Assembly: GCA_039707465.1 (NCBI GenBank)
Contig: CM077647.1
Location: 42,129,110-42,193,109, forward strand
DNA length: 64,000 nt
Source of the DNA: Rhabdophis nuchalis
Taxonomy: Eukaryota; Chordata; Lepidosauria; Squamata; Natricidae
Reading direction: 5' to 3'
Below are positions 13,101-26,800 of this stretch, in pieces. The notes beneath the pieces are model-generated. The model saw nothing but the letters and a program-made list of their open reading frames with translations, was not told where the DNA came from and ran no database searches. The position numbers and the translations under genes are program-made. Position 1 is the stretch's first letter. Each line of letters opens with the position of its first letter.

Positions 13101-14792
13101 CATTATTTTTTGGAAATGTTAAATGGTTCTGAATAGCAATAAAATTGGATTCATGTTTTAATACAAACCTCAGGATGGGAGCAGATAAAATAAATGGAGC
13201 AGCTATTATCAGAATGATTACATAGAAAGTTGCACATTGGAGGAAAAGCTTCTAGGTTGTTATGTACCATGATGGTTCAATTCAAAAGAATGCTGAAAAT
13301 ATCATTTATATCTCTTAAAATGACTACAGAGGCATTTCAAGTGAGAAAGTTCCATGAACACATTACATTTTCCATCTTAGATTAGGTATCTGACAATGAT
13401 GAATCAGAATATATTTTTAAAAATAATCTATATTAGCCATTGTCCTGAAAAAAAAGTTCCCACTACAAAAAAAAGAACAAACTCAAGATATCAGATTATC
13501 CCAAATAGGAAAAACAGGACTATCAATCCTTCATCCATGAAATACTTTCCATTAGCAAGAGAAAAATAAGTAGTAAATTCATATTCCTTCCACAGAACGT
13601 ATTGGGACACTGTTTACTTAAGTATTTTTCCCAAGATTAGTGCACAACCACTTTTTTCTTTTTTTCTTTTTTATAAAGTTAGCAATATAAAAATCTAGTC
13701 ATTTACAACCTTCAAAGAAATAAGAAATCAACTTGAAAATCTACTAACTGTAGAAGTTGGTCAGAGTCTGAAAGTAGACATTTAACATTACTGCCAGGAT
13801 TTTGACTAAAAAACAGCTGCTTTTACAAGACTGGTATATAAACAGTAATTGTGTTAGCTGGTCTATCCAGTAACATTTTGGAAACTGATCTCTACTTTTA
13901 TTAGGAATCAAAAAATTTTGTCTGATGCAGGATTTTCATCATCACCCTTACTGAAAAGAGACCGTTTCTATGGCAATACTCATTAATAAGTGCATATCAT
14001 GCGGCACTAATATAGTGCAAAAAAAACAAAATTGCCTTATCTGTAGCAAAAAAGTTCCAGGCAACAATTTGAGAGTTAAAGTAAAAAGTATTACACATAG
14101 ATATTAAATGTAGAGACAACTTGTATAAAATTTTGAACCTGAAGATTTTTAACTCCTTGATAAATGTGTGTGGTAGTAGTGCATTAGTACCTGGGACTGG
14201 TAACAAGACAAGAATTTTGCAAGTCTTTACCCCTTTGAAAAGCTAGTTCAGAAATCTGCCTCATGTCGTCCAAAAATGCCAAAACCTGTTCAATGGTTTG
14301 TTATTCTCAGTTAAAGTTTGCAAGATGCTAAACACTAAGTTGTTGTTTTTTAACCAGTATATCATTTGAGAGATTTTTTTTTTTAACCTATGATGCAACT
14401 GAGTATATATATGTTGGATATAAAGCATTAAAGACAACCTGGTATGATCTTCTCATGCTTACTGAGTAAAGTTAGATTAATGCAGCAGACTGTTTTGGTA
14501 TCAACACTCCCAAATCTCAATATAATAAGCAAGTGGTTTTATAGTTCGTATGTTTCAAAGAGCGCTGCATAAAGATGCTCAGCTGATGTGCTTACAACTG
14601 AAAATGGCCACTGGAATTTGCTGTAGCAATTGGTGGTCACGGACAAAGATTCCTTCTTAGAACATCCATAGCCATCCATCTTATCTTTTTTTCCCTTTGT
14701 CTTGTGTAATATCTGTTTGGTAATGTTCACAATGTGCATGCTGTTTTTCAATACTACTGTTTCAAAAGTTTAAAGAATGGGAAGCAATTATT
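10105..14792 (-). other. THSD7A: Probable long 3'UTR of THSD7A
   Basis: Sequence directly downstream of the stop is AT-rich and poor in transposons, which fits a long 3'UTR; the mammalian mRNA also has a multi-kilobase 3'UTR as I recall. A minus-strand AATAAA (plus strand tttatt, 10111-10116) could serve as a distal poly(A) signal, but this motif is common by chance in such sequence. One degenerate interspersed repeat sits inside at about 12.3-12.7 kb. The end position is a guess. Confidence 0.35.
12300..12695 (+). repeat. Interspersed repeat with ttaagtgaat motifs, copy 1
   Basis: Contains repeated words gttaagtgaat and an end with cattgtaatttcaaactgttgttaaatgaa. The same arrangement occurs at 37.6, 38.2 and 47.6 kb. 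Probably an old DNA-transposon-derived or MITE family; the name is unknown to me. It lies within the probable 3'UTR. Confidence 0.55.
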
Positions 14793-14877
14793 TTACATGT
14801 CCGCATCTCCATCATAAGCCAGGGTTAAAGGTTTCAGACGGTTATTCTGCCTCCTCTGTGGCTTCTTTGGCTTTTTA
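14793..14877 (-). CDS. THSD7A: THSD7A last coding exon: cytoplasmic tail and stop
   Basis: 85 nt coding: one base completing Cys, 27 codons and TAA at 14793-14795. The tail begins with a basic stop-transfer segment (KKPKKPQRRQNNR) right after the membrane span and ends LKPLTLAYDGDADM, which I recall as the THSD7A C-terminus. The acceptor is TTTATTGCAG. The intron before it is only 461 bp. Confidence 0.92.
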
Positions 14878-17800
14878 CTGCAATAAACAAAAGTAAACAG
14901 TCACCAATCCAACAGATTAAGCTAACAGACAGATGGGTTTGCTATTCATTTCATTCAGGATGAGAAGGCAACACAGATTTATAAGCAGTCCTCGCTTTTA
15001 ATAATTTGATTTAAATTGGTCAGATATGTAAGCTTTTATCTACAAGATTCTGAGGGAAAGAAACAACAAAAGAACTATAATTACAAATGTATTGACATGT
15101 CACAGCCAAATAAATAATTAGGTTACCACCCAGTAGCTCTGGACAATCACCTGATCAAACTATTTAGCAAACTCACCTCTATACACACTCTCAACCAAGG
15201 AGAAAATTTCAGACAGGATAGTAGGAATGTAACTGGATTGGGGAGTCGAAAGATAGCAGCTCATTTCCATTGTACTGACAACAAAATGGCTGGAAAAAAT
15301 TACCAGGAGGAAAAAGTATAATAAATGATAAAACTTACCAGGCTAGATAGACCATAGATGAGCAAAAGATGAGCAAAACAAATGCACCAGCAGCTACACC
15401 ATAAACCCAGGTCTTCAGCTTCCCATCTAAAATAAATGTATGTTAGTCGTTAGTAATCAGTTAGTGCCGATCAGATATTTTTACAGTTAGTGTTATCAAT
15501 AAATGATGCATTTTTGATGTTACACAAAGTTTGCTTGACTAATAAGTAAGATTATATCTTTTCTTGAAGCATCTCAATAGAAAAGATGGTGAAGAATGAA
15601 GAACAAAATCTTTATTCAAGCACCAATTTGAAGAATGTGTTTGTCTTGTATCAGATGTAGTATCTATTAATGTGCCTAGAATTTATGTTTTTGGAAACTT
15701 GTAAGATCTTTTAATGTCTTGATTCTTTTGTATATTGTTGATCAAATCAATATAACTTCAGACAAAGACATTACAAAGGGAATAGTTATGTTTTGCGTTT
15801 TCCCAAGAATACCAGTAAAAATGTTAAATATGGTTGTTTTTCTGTTGGCCACTAAAACTGTTTGATGACTATGAATTAGTAGATGCTTTATATAATGTTA
15901 TTTAATTCTTCTCCCTCTTCCTTTCTTGGTCACAAAAATCTTTATTCAGAGCTAAGGCAAGCACCTGAAGGCAGGACAAGAAGCAATGAAGGAAAACTAA
16001 TCAAGGAGAGAAGCAACCTACCACAAAGGAGAAATATCCTGAAAGTTAAAACAATCAGTGGAATGACTTGCCTCTAGAAGTTGTGGGTGCTCCAACACTA
16101 GAGGTTTTTAGGAAGAGGTTGGACAACCATTTGTCTGAAATAGTTTTGTGTTTCCTACTTGAGCAGGGAGTTCGACTAGAAGACCTCCAAGTTGGAAGAC
16201 TCCTTTCCAACTCTGTTGTTCTGTTCTGTTCAAGCTAAATCTATTCCTATGTAATCTTATAGATAGGGTTACATTCTAGGCCTGTGATGGCAAACATACA
16301 GCACATGTGTCAGAAGTGGCACACAGAGCCATCTCTCCAGGCATGCCAGCCATCAACCATTGCTCTTCCAGGTTCCAGCATGCATGTGCACGCCAGCCAG
16401 CTGGGCTTCGCATGTGCATGCATGCCAGAAACCAGAAGACCAGATGACTGGCATGCATATGCATACTGGAAACCAGAAGCTCAGTTCCCAGTGTGCTGCT
16501 CTTCTGGTTTCCAGAGCTCCTCTGCACTCATGCACATGTGCACGCTCCCATTTCGGCACTTGGTGTCAAAAACGCTCACCAACAATATGCTAGAGCAACT
16601 ATTTGTGCAAGAGATAATTTTGTGATGATTAAACCTTGTCTAAGATAATGCCATGGATATTTATTTTATGCAATGCTTTTGTGCAAAATCATTTTTGACA
16701 CGCTGAATGGAAGTATCAATAAACCAATAAGCTTCTATGGTATAATAAGAGTTCAGAAGACACTGAAGATAATTGGATCTCCTTTGTATACTATTAATAA
16801 CTGGAATGACATGAGGTAGTATGCAGAAGAATCACTGATCTCTCTATCTTCTAAAAGTATCATATAATATTATAAGTGTCTACAATTTTTTTTACTACAT
16901 TCAATTTATATAATCTAATATCACTAACTATCCATGTGAAATTTCACCTGGGGCAAAAGGTTGGAGGAACCAAGTTCTTCCTCGTCCTGGTGTGGTGATA
17001 GGTGTCTGTGTGGGGTTTACAGCGCGACTAGTTTTCACATCTTCTTTATGATCCACTGTGGGGATAACTACCACCGGGATGCGAGTGCACTGCTCAAGTG
17101 TGCCATTAGAAGACATTACTTCTGTATATTCTTCTTCACAAACACACATTCTGGTCTGCAGAGGAACAAATGTTTTATACTCTGTAGCTAAGTCATATCA
17201 CTTCAAAAGCCACAGAAAATAGCACAATGTAGACGAGCAATCCATGACCCCAGAGAAGCACATGATTGTGAACTTTTTTTGGTTAATGTTTCTGGGGTCT
17301 CTTCTCCATAAAACAACAATAAATACTGGACAAAAAGTCCTTAGTGTAGTTCCCAGCCATTTTGAATCAAGAAACAAGAACTGTAATGTAAGCCGTGCAA
17401 TAGGCGTATAGTTGTGTATGTGCATGCAATTAAAAGAGATACAGTATTGAATATCCTTCACCCAGTTCTTTAATATAATGATAGTTGTTTTACCCCTTGC
17501 AGCCTATAAATGTTGTGCATCATTTTGATCATATTTTTGTGTATAGGGTTTTTTCTACCAGGGAAGTAAAAAATGCAGAACTGTTATGTTTTATTATAAT
17601 GTATGCCAAAGCCTGATTCTCCTAGAAGTAGTAAACACCTTGGAAATGCCCCAGTCAAGATTGAAGGAGACCTGCTGCTATGAAGGTGCCACATGGGCTG
17701 AATATCTCAGCTGAACTTGGGGCAGCCAGAGCTGGTCCAAGGTACAGTAGATGGAAGGGTTGTTCATTCCCCCCCCCCAACCTATTGCTCTCAATTTCTA

Positions 17801-20800
17801 TAATCCCCAAAATCTACTGATTGAAAATGACAGGTTGGCTATACAAAGATGGTGCCCCTTTCCATACCAGATTTGGGAAATGTAATATCAAGATTAGTAA
17901 AACTGCCTTCTAGGGCAGATATACAAGGGTGCAGGTCAAGCCCAAGAGTTTGTATACTGTAGCTCAGTTTCAATAATTCAGCTTTGCTCTCTGCTTGCAG
18001 CCTTTCCTAACCAAAGTGGATTTTTCATTTTGACTAATAGCTCAACTTGAGTTTAGAGTGTCAGAGAGACTTAAACAATGTATGTACCCATCTTTCTTCA
18101 AGAATGGTGTGGTCAATTTAACTCTCTTTTATTTGCCTGTCCTTCCTCTTGTCAAAGAAGACTAAAGAGACATTTTCTCAGTGGTAATGCGTGGAACTCT
18201 CACTAAACAATATGAAGCAGAAGAATGGAGCTATGTAAAAGCTGCAAAATAATGGCCAAGAGGGTAAAAATATCTTTCACCAGTCTTTAAGGTGGTGCTT
18301 TCAACAGGGTTTCCAATTAAACATTGTGGGGTTTCCTACTGTTCTAATATGATGCACGACCAATGACCCTGTGGCCCTATGTCAAAAACCTGACCTGTAG
18401 TAGCACATACCTCACTACAGTAAGAATGGGACTGGCTGCATGCTGGTTTACATGACCTGTCCACATCTGGTTGGTGCATCATTAAGCAACCTCCTGCAGA
18501 ACAAAACAAATGGCATTTTGGCACAATCATAATTTACTAACCGGGAAATACCTGCTTTATCTAGGAAAAAAAAAACAGCAATCCATAATGGAAGAGAAGA
18601 TGCTCTCAGTTCTTGTGCATACTATTGAGAAAAAGTATAGCAAAACTACTGAATTTCTTTCACTTAATATCTCTTTGGGAATATTAATACGCTAGATATC
18701 ACCTTCCTATTTCTAGCTCAAATAAGTAACCATCTTAGGATGTGAAAATGTGGTGGGAATTAGTGGTTTTCTTCTTTGTATTCCTCATGGGAGGATCCCT
18801 AATTATTTACAAATGTGAGCATCATACTGAGTAAAGGTGATAACATGATACAAGATACTGCTCTCCTTTAAATTTCACCTCTCAACACACTGAGCAAATG
18901 AACAAGCCTCACCAAAAGAATGAAGTAAGTTATAGTTTACCTCCTTTGCAATTTTTTACTGTTAAATTAATGGTCCAGCTCTCATATCTTTACTCCCCAA
19001 AAAGTTCTTAGAAGATGAAAATGAAATACTTTGTCCCTCCTTGGCAAATCTGTATATCACTAGCACCCGAAGTATATAACTGTGAGAGGAAAATGCTGCC
19101 TTTCCAATTGTAATGAGGAAAATAAGTTATCAGTTCCCAAGGCATGAGCTTTCTTTGGGTTTTGATCTTGATTCTCAGTGGATGGAGGTTATTAATTCAG
19201 CATGGTTACTTGGATTTATTAAATCCTACATAAGTTTTCACCATTATTCTGGGCCAGAATTCGTGTTGCCAGCCTTTGGAGAGGCCTAGTTCTCTACTTT
19301 TGTCTCTGTAATAACAAAGCCAAGTTATGTATCTTATATTCACTCTGGCAATCTATTGGGCTTCAGTGCTCAAGGAGTAAACAGAGATAATATAAATTGA
19401 ATAAATAAATGTTGACTGCAGCACCAATTACTGTAAAATAACCATGGCCCATCCTGCACAATGGTGAAAAATAATGTAGAAATCTGAACAGCGGTAGATG
19501 CAGTTAGGTGCAATTAGGCAACTGTATGTTAACCAAAGGAGTGACACTGATTGCCAAATCAATGTTGCTAGCTGACATGATAAAATGTGTGTACCCCCGG
19601 GCATCAGTTGCACATGCCTGCAATTGCCTTTCTTAAAATATGTCAGCCATCTGAGGAACTACAGGAAGAAACTGCTTCCTCACCCATTTCATTGTGAATT
19701 AAGGTATCTGCAAAAATAAAATGTAGACATCAAAAGGCCACACAAAACAATCATACTGTGATGGAAGTCCAACAAACAAAAACAACGGTGTTCTAAGCAA
19801 TTACAAATGTAAATGTAATCTTACCATGTATCTTTTAATCAACATTTTGAAATTGTTCAGAGCAATCAAATGAACATGTATAACCATCTCATAGGCAGCC
19901 AAATTATGCATGTCTGTTAAAAACCAGTGAAAACATTTGGCTACTTCTAGAAGACAATTTAGCTGTTTAATACATTAATCATAGAGCAATGTACATAGTG
20001 CTGGGAAATATTCTAGCAAAAACGACATAGAGCAATGCAACCCAGTTTCTGCTTAACTGTTCATTTATTCATTTCTCAAATTTATAAGGCTCCCCAGCTA
20101 TAGACTCCAGCAGTGTACCATGATAAAAATAGATTTAAAAAACCAATATATTTTTAACAATAACAATAGTGATGACCAGAAATGGCAACAAAACTTATGC
20201 CCAAACTCCTGAATAAATACCATATTTTTAAGGACAATTTAAACAAGGGCAGGATAGGATTCATGTGAATCTTGGAAGGAATTGTTGTTCCAGAGTGTTT
20301 CTCCTTGATAGAGAAAACCAACTTTCTGTGCCTGATCCTATAAACATTTTTTTTTAATCTTGAGCATGTCAACTTTGTGTGTCTCAGATAATCAGGGCCA
20401 GTGCTATTAAGAGTTTTACAGATGTTAATCAACACCTTGATGTGCACCCAGAACTTAATGGCAAGAAATGCAACTCATAAATTGGAGGTGTTACTTGCGT
20501 GTACTGTGTTTATGTCCATCACTGGTCCTGCCACATATATTCTGGATAAGTTGAAGCTTCTAAGGCAGTGATGGCTAACCTTTTTTGGCTCGCGTGCCAA
20601 AAGCGGGGGGAGCACACGGGGGGTCGTATGTGGGCGTGCCACACCCATAATGCTATGTGTGCGACCCCCTGCTTTTGGCACACCATTTTCACCCCCCCCA
20701 GGCTCCAGAGACTTTCTAGGAGCCTGGGGAGGGTGAAAACAGCTTCCCCCCCCCACCTCCAGAGGCTTCAGGAGCTTCCCTGAAGCCTCCAGAGGGTGAA

Positions 20801-23800
20801 AAATGGCCTCAAAAGAAGGCCTAAATCAGCTGGCCAGCACACACATGCATGCTGGAGCTGACAGGGCAATGCCTCGTATGCCCTGGAAATGGCTCCGCGT
20901 GCCACCTGTGGCCCCCGTGCCATAGGTTCGCCATCACTGTTCTAAGGGATCTTTAAGAACAATCTTATAAAAATTTATTGCTTATAGATATAGCCAAAAT
21001 GTATTGTCTATAGATTAGAGGACTAAGGCTTGAGTGGCTGTCTGGACAGTCTGCTGGTCTAGGATCTGATGTAATAGGAATCGGACATTACTATTCAGCC
21101 CTGATATCCAATTTGAGTATTTTCCTAAACTACCAGCCACCTTCTGCTCAAAGAGCAGTTGGCAATTTGGCTATGAAAACCCTCAGCCAGGAATCATCTT
21201 GTCTGCCAGCTGAATACAAGATTGGGCTCATTATTTTTATTCTCTCTTCCTGGCTCTGTAAAGAAGGTTCTGGGGATTATTAGATTCTCTCTAAAAAAAA
21301 AAGTCTGGTGACAGAGGCTTCAAAAGAAAAGAAATAAAAACTTGCCTATGGTCAGAGAAGCACTTCACTTAATGCCAAATGGCCAGAGAATAGAATAGGC
21401 AGACCATACATTTCAATGGAGATATTTCACTCAAAATCTAGCACTGTTACATCTTGCTTTTTCAGTGGTTTCACTGGTATGTAGGTACTTATTTCTTGAA
21501 ACAGTAAGATGTAAAATTGCTTATGTTGATTACGAGTTTATTTTATTTACACATGGGTAACAGTCAAAAAGTCAACATGATGGCCATGAGACTTCATTCA
21601 AAACCCCAATGTTTTTAACAGTCACTGTTAAGGAATAAGTGAATAAAATAGATGGGAAGCTGTTGAATGAATGATGCTGTTATGTATCAAATTGTATTGT
21701 AAAGCAAAAGCTATTTGACTATGACTGACTTTCCTATTAACTAGATATTCTCAGTGCTATAGAAATGATAGCTAATTATTATAGGCTTTTATAAGTAGTC
21801 ATTAACATTTATCAAGAGACCTTAAGAGCTCTGACACACTTCTATTCCTATCAAGAATTTAAAGGCTTTCCATAGAAAAGTTATTTAATGGCTCCTAAAT
21901 AACTTCCTACTGCCTCATGGCAGCTATCAATAGATTAAAAGACTATAAGAATTGAGTAATCTTTTAATTAATCATAGACATTTATACTGCTAATTTTTGG
22001 AAATTTATACTGGCACTGAAGTCCATTATGAATTTCAGGCTATTATGAAAATTGTTTTTGATTAACATTCAAGGCTAAACTTCACATACAGAAATGTCAA
22101 TTGCTCACTGATTTTTCATGCAAACTTTGTATGGTTTTTCTACATAGCAAGTTCTGAAATGTTCATGCTGGATTTTTTATACTCAAAATTGTAATGAGTC
22201 AGATCTAAATAGAGGTAATTATTATGATACTGCATATGTCTGCTCAAAAGCAAATCCATCCAGTTCAAGTAAGCTGTTCTCGGAAAATAGGGTATAATAT
22301 TGGAGGTCATTCATTTAGCCCTCTATCAGCACTTCTAATTCAACTTTGTTGCTTTATCTAAATTAGGAATAAGAATTATATGCCTATTCCGTATGTTGAT
22401 AACTTCTGCTGGATTATAGCTGTGATGAGAGGGTGTGATATGAGTTCTCTTTCAATAACATACGAATAGCCATATTCTTTCTATCCCTAATAAACACTTG
22501 AAAATTCCTACAATATATCCTATAATTTTTAAAAATAATTAGTTTATTCAATAATGTAAAAAAGAAAGTAAAGTTAATATTACCTGTAACATTTAAACCA
22601 TCTGATCTTTGGCACCATACAGTCCGAGATGATCCCTTCCATGCGCTGGCCAACCAATTGTATTCATAACAATGGCCATCTGAATTGAAAAGATTGAAAG
22701 ATTCCATTATATTCTAGCTTTTGGCTTGGATTGGAAAGTTATGCCTGGTGGTTGCCTTCCATTTTGCTTTTTATTTTAGTTTTACTTTTAGTTTTATTAA
22801 TAAGATCACCCTATGAGCAGGAATTGAAATGGCACATAAAATCTACAGAAATCAAACATCACATAGTTCATGTGTATATTTATTTTAGACATTTAGTTTT
22901 CAAGGAAAACATTTTATAGAGATATTAAAAATGAATACGCATAATAAATGACCGCACAGCAAATAAGGGCAGCATATGATCAATTGCCATTTAAAATGTT
23001 CACAATTTTAAGAAAAAAGAAACTTGTTCAATATAGAAATTGAAATGAACAACAAGAAACATTCCCTTAACTGAGCATTCTGTGACACTAATACCACCAT
23101 TAAAGGGCTTTTTCCTATCCTGGCATGTGATGATTTTCTAAAACTGAGAGGATTATCTTCATATGGTTCAAAGCAGAGGTGGTATTCTGCTGGTTCGTCC
23201 CAGTTCGGGCGAACCGGCAGGAAGCCCCACCCACCCATTCAGATGTCATCACCCAAAGTTCAGCGTATGCACAGAAGTGATGCACACGCTCCCGATTCTG
23301 AACTGGTAGCGAAGATGACAGTGTTTCATGCCTGCTCCAAAGCAAAGGTTAGACTCATCTGGAAGGGACAATGCAACAGGTATCTGACTCAAAGTTCCTG
23401 CCAGTTGAAAAAAGCACCAGGACTTTGAATTGGACCAAAAGATGGGTTTAAAAAGCTTAGTAAATCTGTTTTAACCTCAGCAATTTCCTTTCCGATGCTC
23501 AGTTGAAGCAATATTCCCCACCAGATTTTGTTTTGAATTATCTTCACAGGCAGCTCTTACTTGAGTCAAGCCTAGATGTTATCAGCACATGAATTATCTT
23601 ACTAAGTCCAGTCTGCCATAAATGGCAGCAATGTTGCATTCGAGTCCCAACCCTGTTATTGAGATATTTGCTCGGAACTGGGGACCTTCCACATAGAGCA
23701 ATGCATGTTTCAGTGTTCAATTCTGAACCCTCCCTCTGCATAGACAGCACAAAGAGATAAAGTGTGCATTTGTTTTCTGTATCTGTAACAGGAGAGAGAT

Positions 23801-26800
23801 ATTCCCCCTGCTATTTTTTTTAGTGTTTATTAACAGAATGGTACATACTTTGCTATAGATTCTGGCACTTACCATTACATTGTCTTGTCTCCAAAGCTTG
23901 GTTTGGACAAAGGTGCTGATTTTCTACATCTTGAACAATCACTGCTCGTGATCGAACCTGTATTCCTCCAAAACCAAGATCTTCCCCATTGATGCAGGTC
24001 AGCTGGCAAATGCTCCAGTGTGACCACTCCTTTAAGTAACAGTCACCTACAGAGCAAAGGGAGGGGGCATATAAATGACCCAGCATGTTAGCAAAGAAAA
24101 AGGGTTTGTAATGATCTCTTACAGTTAATTAGCATTCTGCCCAAATTTGTTTTTTAAGTAAACTTCATTCCCAAATCTCTGTATAAGCATGAACGCATAT
24201 AATCATTATATTGTATATTTTAGTTTACATTATTTAACAGATTACTAAAGTATATTTCTACACAGTATTATTTACAATGAGCAGCACATAAATTTAATAA
24301 ATAATAAAATAATAATCTAAATGATTGACAGCAACGCCGGCAACAACCCACTCCTGTTTACAATGTCCCAGAAGGTTTTGTTAAGTGTAAGACAGATGCT
24401 TGAGGTTATAGTTTAACAATTTTTGCAGCAGCAAAGGATTCCCAACTCTGTGATAAGATGGGCGATCTTAAGATTTAAAATAATAAGACACAGCAAAAAT
24501 CCTTGCCAGAGTTTTGTTTTGGCATTTGAGATGCTGACATGGGATTATTCATGAAAGAAAATGAATATTTTCTTTAGAAAGAGAAGCAATTGTGAATGAA
24601 TGAACTCTTTGGGGAATTTAGGGTCCTTGACAAATGCTCAAACCTGCATAACTCTAATCAGAAATGTATGAAAAAATAGTTCCACCTCAATTTTCATGGA
24701 AATGTAAATAGTTTATATCCATATCTATTTCACACCTATGCAAACTGCCTCCACCCCAAACCACACCAAACCAAATTGTACTTACCAAACCTCAGTGTGG
24801 TTGAGAATTTAAATAAATGTGCAAAACATCTATAATAAGGAAATTTCTATACAAACAAAGAAATCAAGGTACAAAAATGCATCACATTAGATTTTTAAAA
24901 ATGCTTGTAAAAATCTGTATCTTAAGAAAATCTGTACAAAATGTATAGGCCTTAGCAAAATGTTCCAGAAAACACATGTAGGTTTTCATTTTTTAAAAAT
25001 AAAAAAATCAATTTAACTGTAGCAGAAAAATATTTTTCAGTTTCTGCTAAGCAAACTCTAGGCTTGAGAAAATCATGGAAGTTTCACTATGGAAAGAGAG
25101 AACCAGGCAAAACTGTTCCTGCTTAAAAAAAAAAAAAAAGGACTGAAGTCACATTTGCAAATAATACTGTAAATGGAGGCCATAAAGCTAGAAAGGCGCC
25201 CAAGCTTGCAAATGAGTACAGAACTTTAATTATTTCAGTACATGGGCTATTAAAAATTCATGCTGCTTTACATTATGTTGACAAGTAAAATCAACTCAGT
25301 GTTAACAATGACTTAATAAAGAAGGTTTATTTGCAAGCATTCTAACATTGTGTAAAAATGTGAATTATTGAATAAACAATATATGTATAATTGGGGCACA
25401 TGTATAATCTTTTGATACATTCACGTAAGTGCCCTGTTAACCTATCCTCAGAGGGATGTTAATTTTTTGGGTGAAAGAGGTGGGGTGGGAAAAGGGCTTC
25501 AAGTGAAAGACCATAAAATTCCAAGAATAAAAACAAAGCTCTTGTAGTGTTAAATATTACCTTTAAGAAAACCACTATTTTCCTGTTGAATTAGGTAGAG
25601 AAAAAAAATCTGTCCAGAAGTTTATTTATTTTATAATGAAAAAAGGAGGCAATTTTATGTAAAGTTCAATCAAAATGTGTTGATTCTCCCCACTGACTGT
25701 CTTCCTAATTCTTCCTAATTAGAATTTCAAGAATTATTGCAAAATGTTTCAGTTATTAGGGTGGTTTTAAGTTGCTTAGAAATGATGAATAGAATAGCAA
25801 TGAATGATGAAACTTATAAAAAATGAAAATGCTTATGTTTAAACCATATATCCCAAAGAGAAAGAGAAGAAGATACTCATCTAATAATCATAATTATCAT
25901 TTCTTTGGGGGTCTGATCCAATATCATTCTCACTATTCTTATTCTCACTATTTTGTTCATACAATTTCAATCAATCAATCAATCAAATGTTTATTTGTAT
26001 ACCGCTCCCTCTCCCCGAAGGGACTAGGGGCGGTGCACAGGGGATATAAAACATAAAAACATACAACAATATAAATATCTAAAATCAGATTAAATTAGAT
26101 TACCCCTTGCTAAAACCTAAAAACCTAAAACATTAAACCCCCTAAAAACCCAATTAAAAATTTAAATATACAGACTGGAGGTAGGAAAGATAAATTAGGC
26201 CAAGCTGGCCTGTTGGAAGAAATACGTTTTGAGCTTTCGGCGGAAGGAGCGGAGGTCCGGAGTTGTTCTGAGGTCGGGGGGTAGGTCATTCCATAGGATA
26301 GGGCCTGAGACAGAGAAGGCCCTTCCCCTGGGAGTCGCCCGCTGGCATTGCCTAGTGGACGGCACCCGGAGAAGTCCCTTTCTGTGCAAGTGAATCGGTC
26401 GAAGGGATGTATGGGGCAGGATGCGCCCCTAGCAGATAGCTAGGTCCCATGCCATGCAGCGCTTTGAAGATGGTAATCAGCACCTTCAATTTAACAAAAT
26501 TCATCTCCCAACATACTGCATTTATTGAGAGTGTTTCATAACAGTTCCTAAAATTCATTTGGTTCTTTCTTAATTACTATTTAGTGGATCATAACATGTA
26601 GCTATCACTAACCTATTGATTTCTACTTTCATATCCATTCATATCCATAGCAATCTAGGTGACACAATTCAAACTTGGACATATATTTTAGTTATTTCAT
26701 ATGTTTCCATTACCTCCTTGTTTTCCCAAATTTCTCTTACTTTCCAAGTAGCCATTTTTCATATGCCCAGTTGTTGCAAAGAGGGTCCATAGATATTGAT

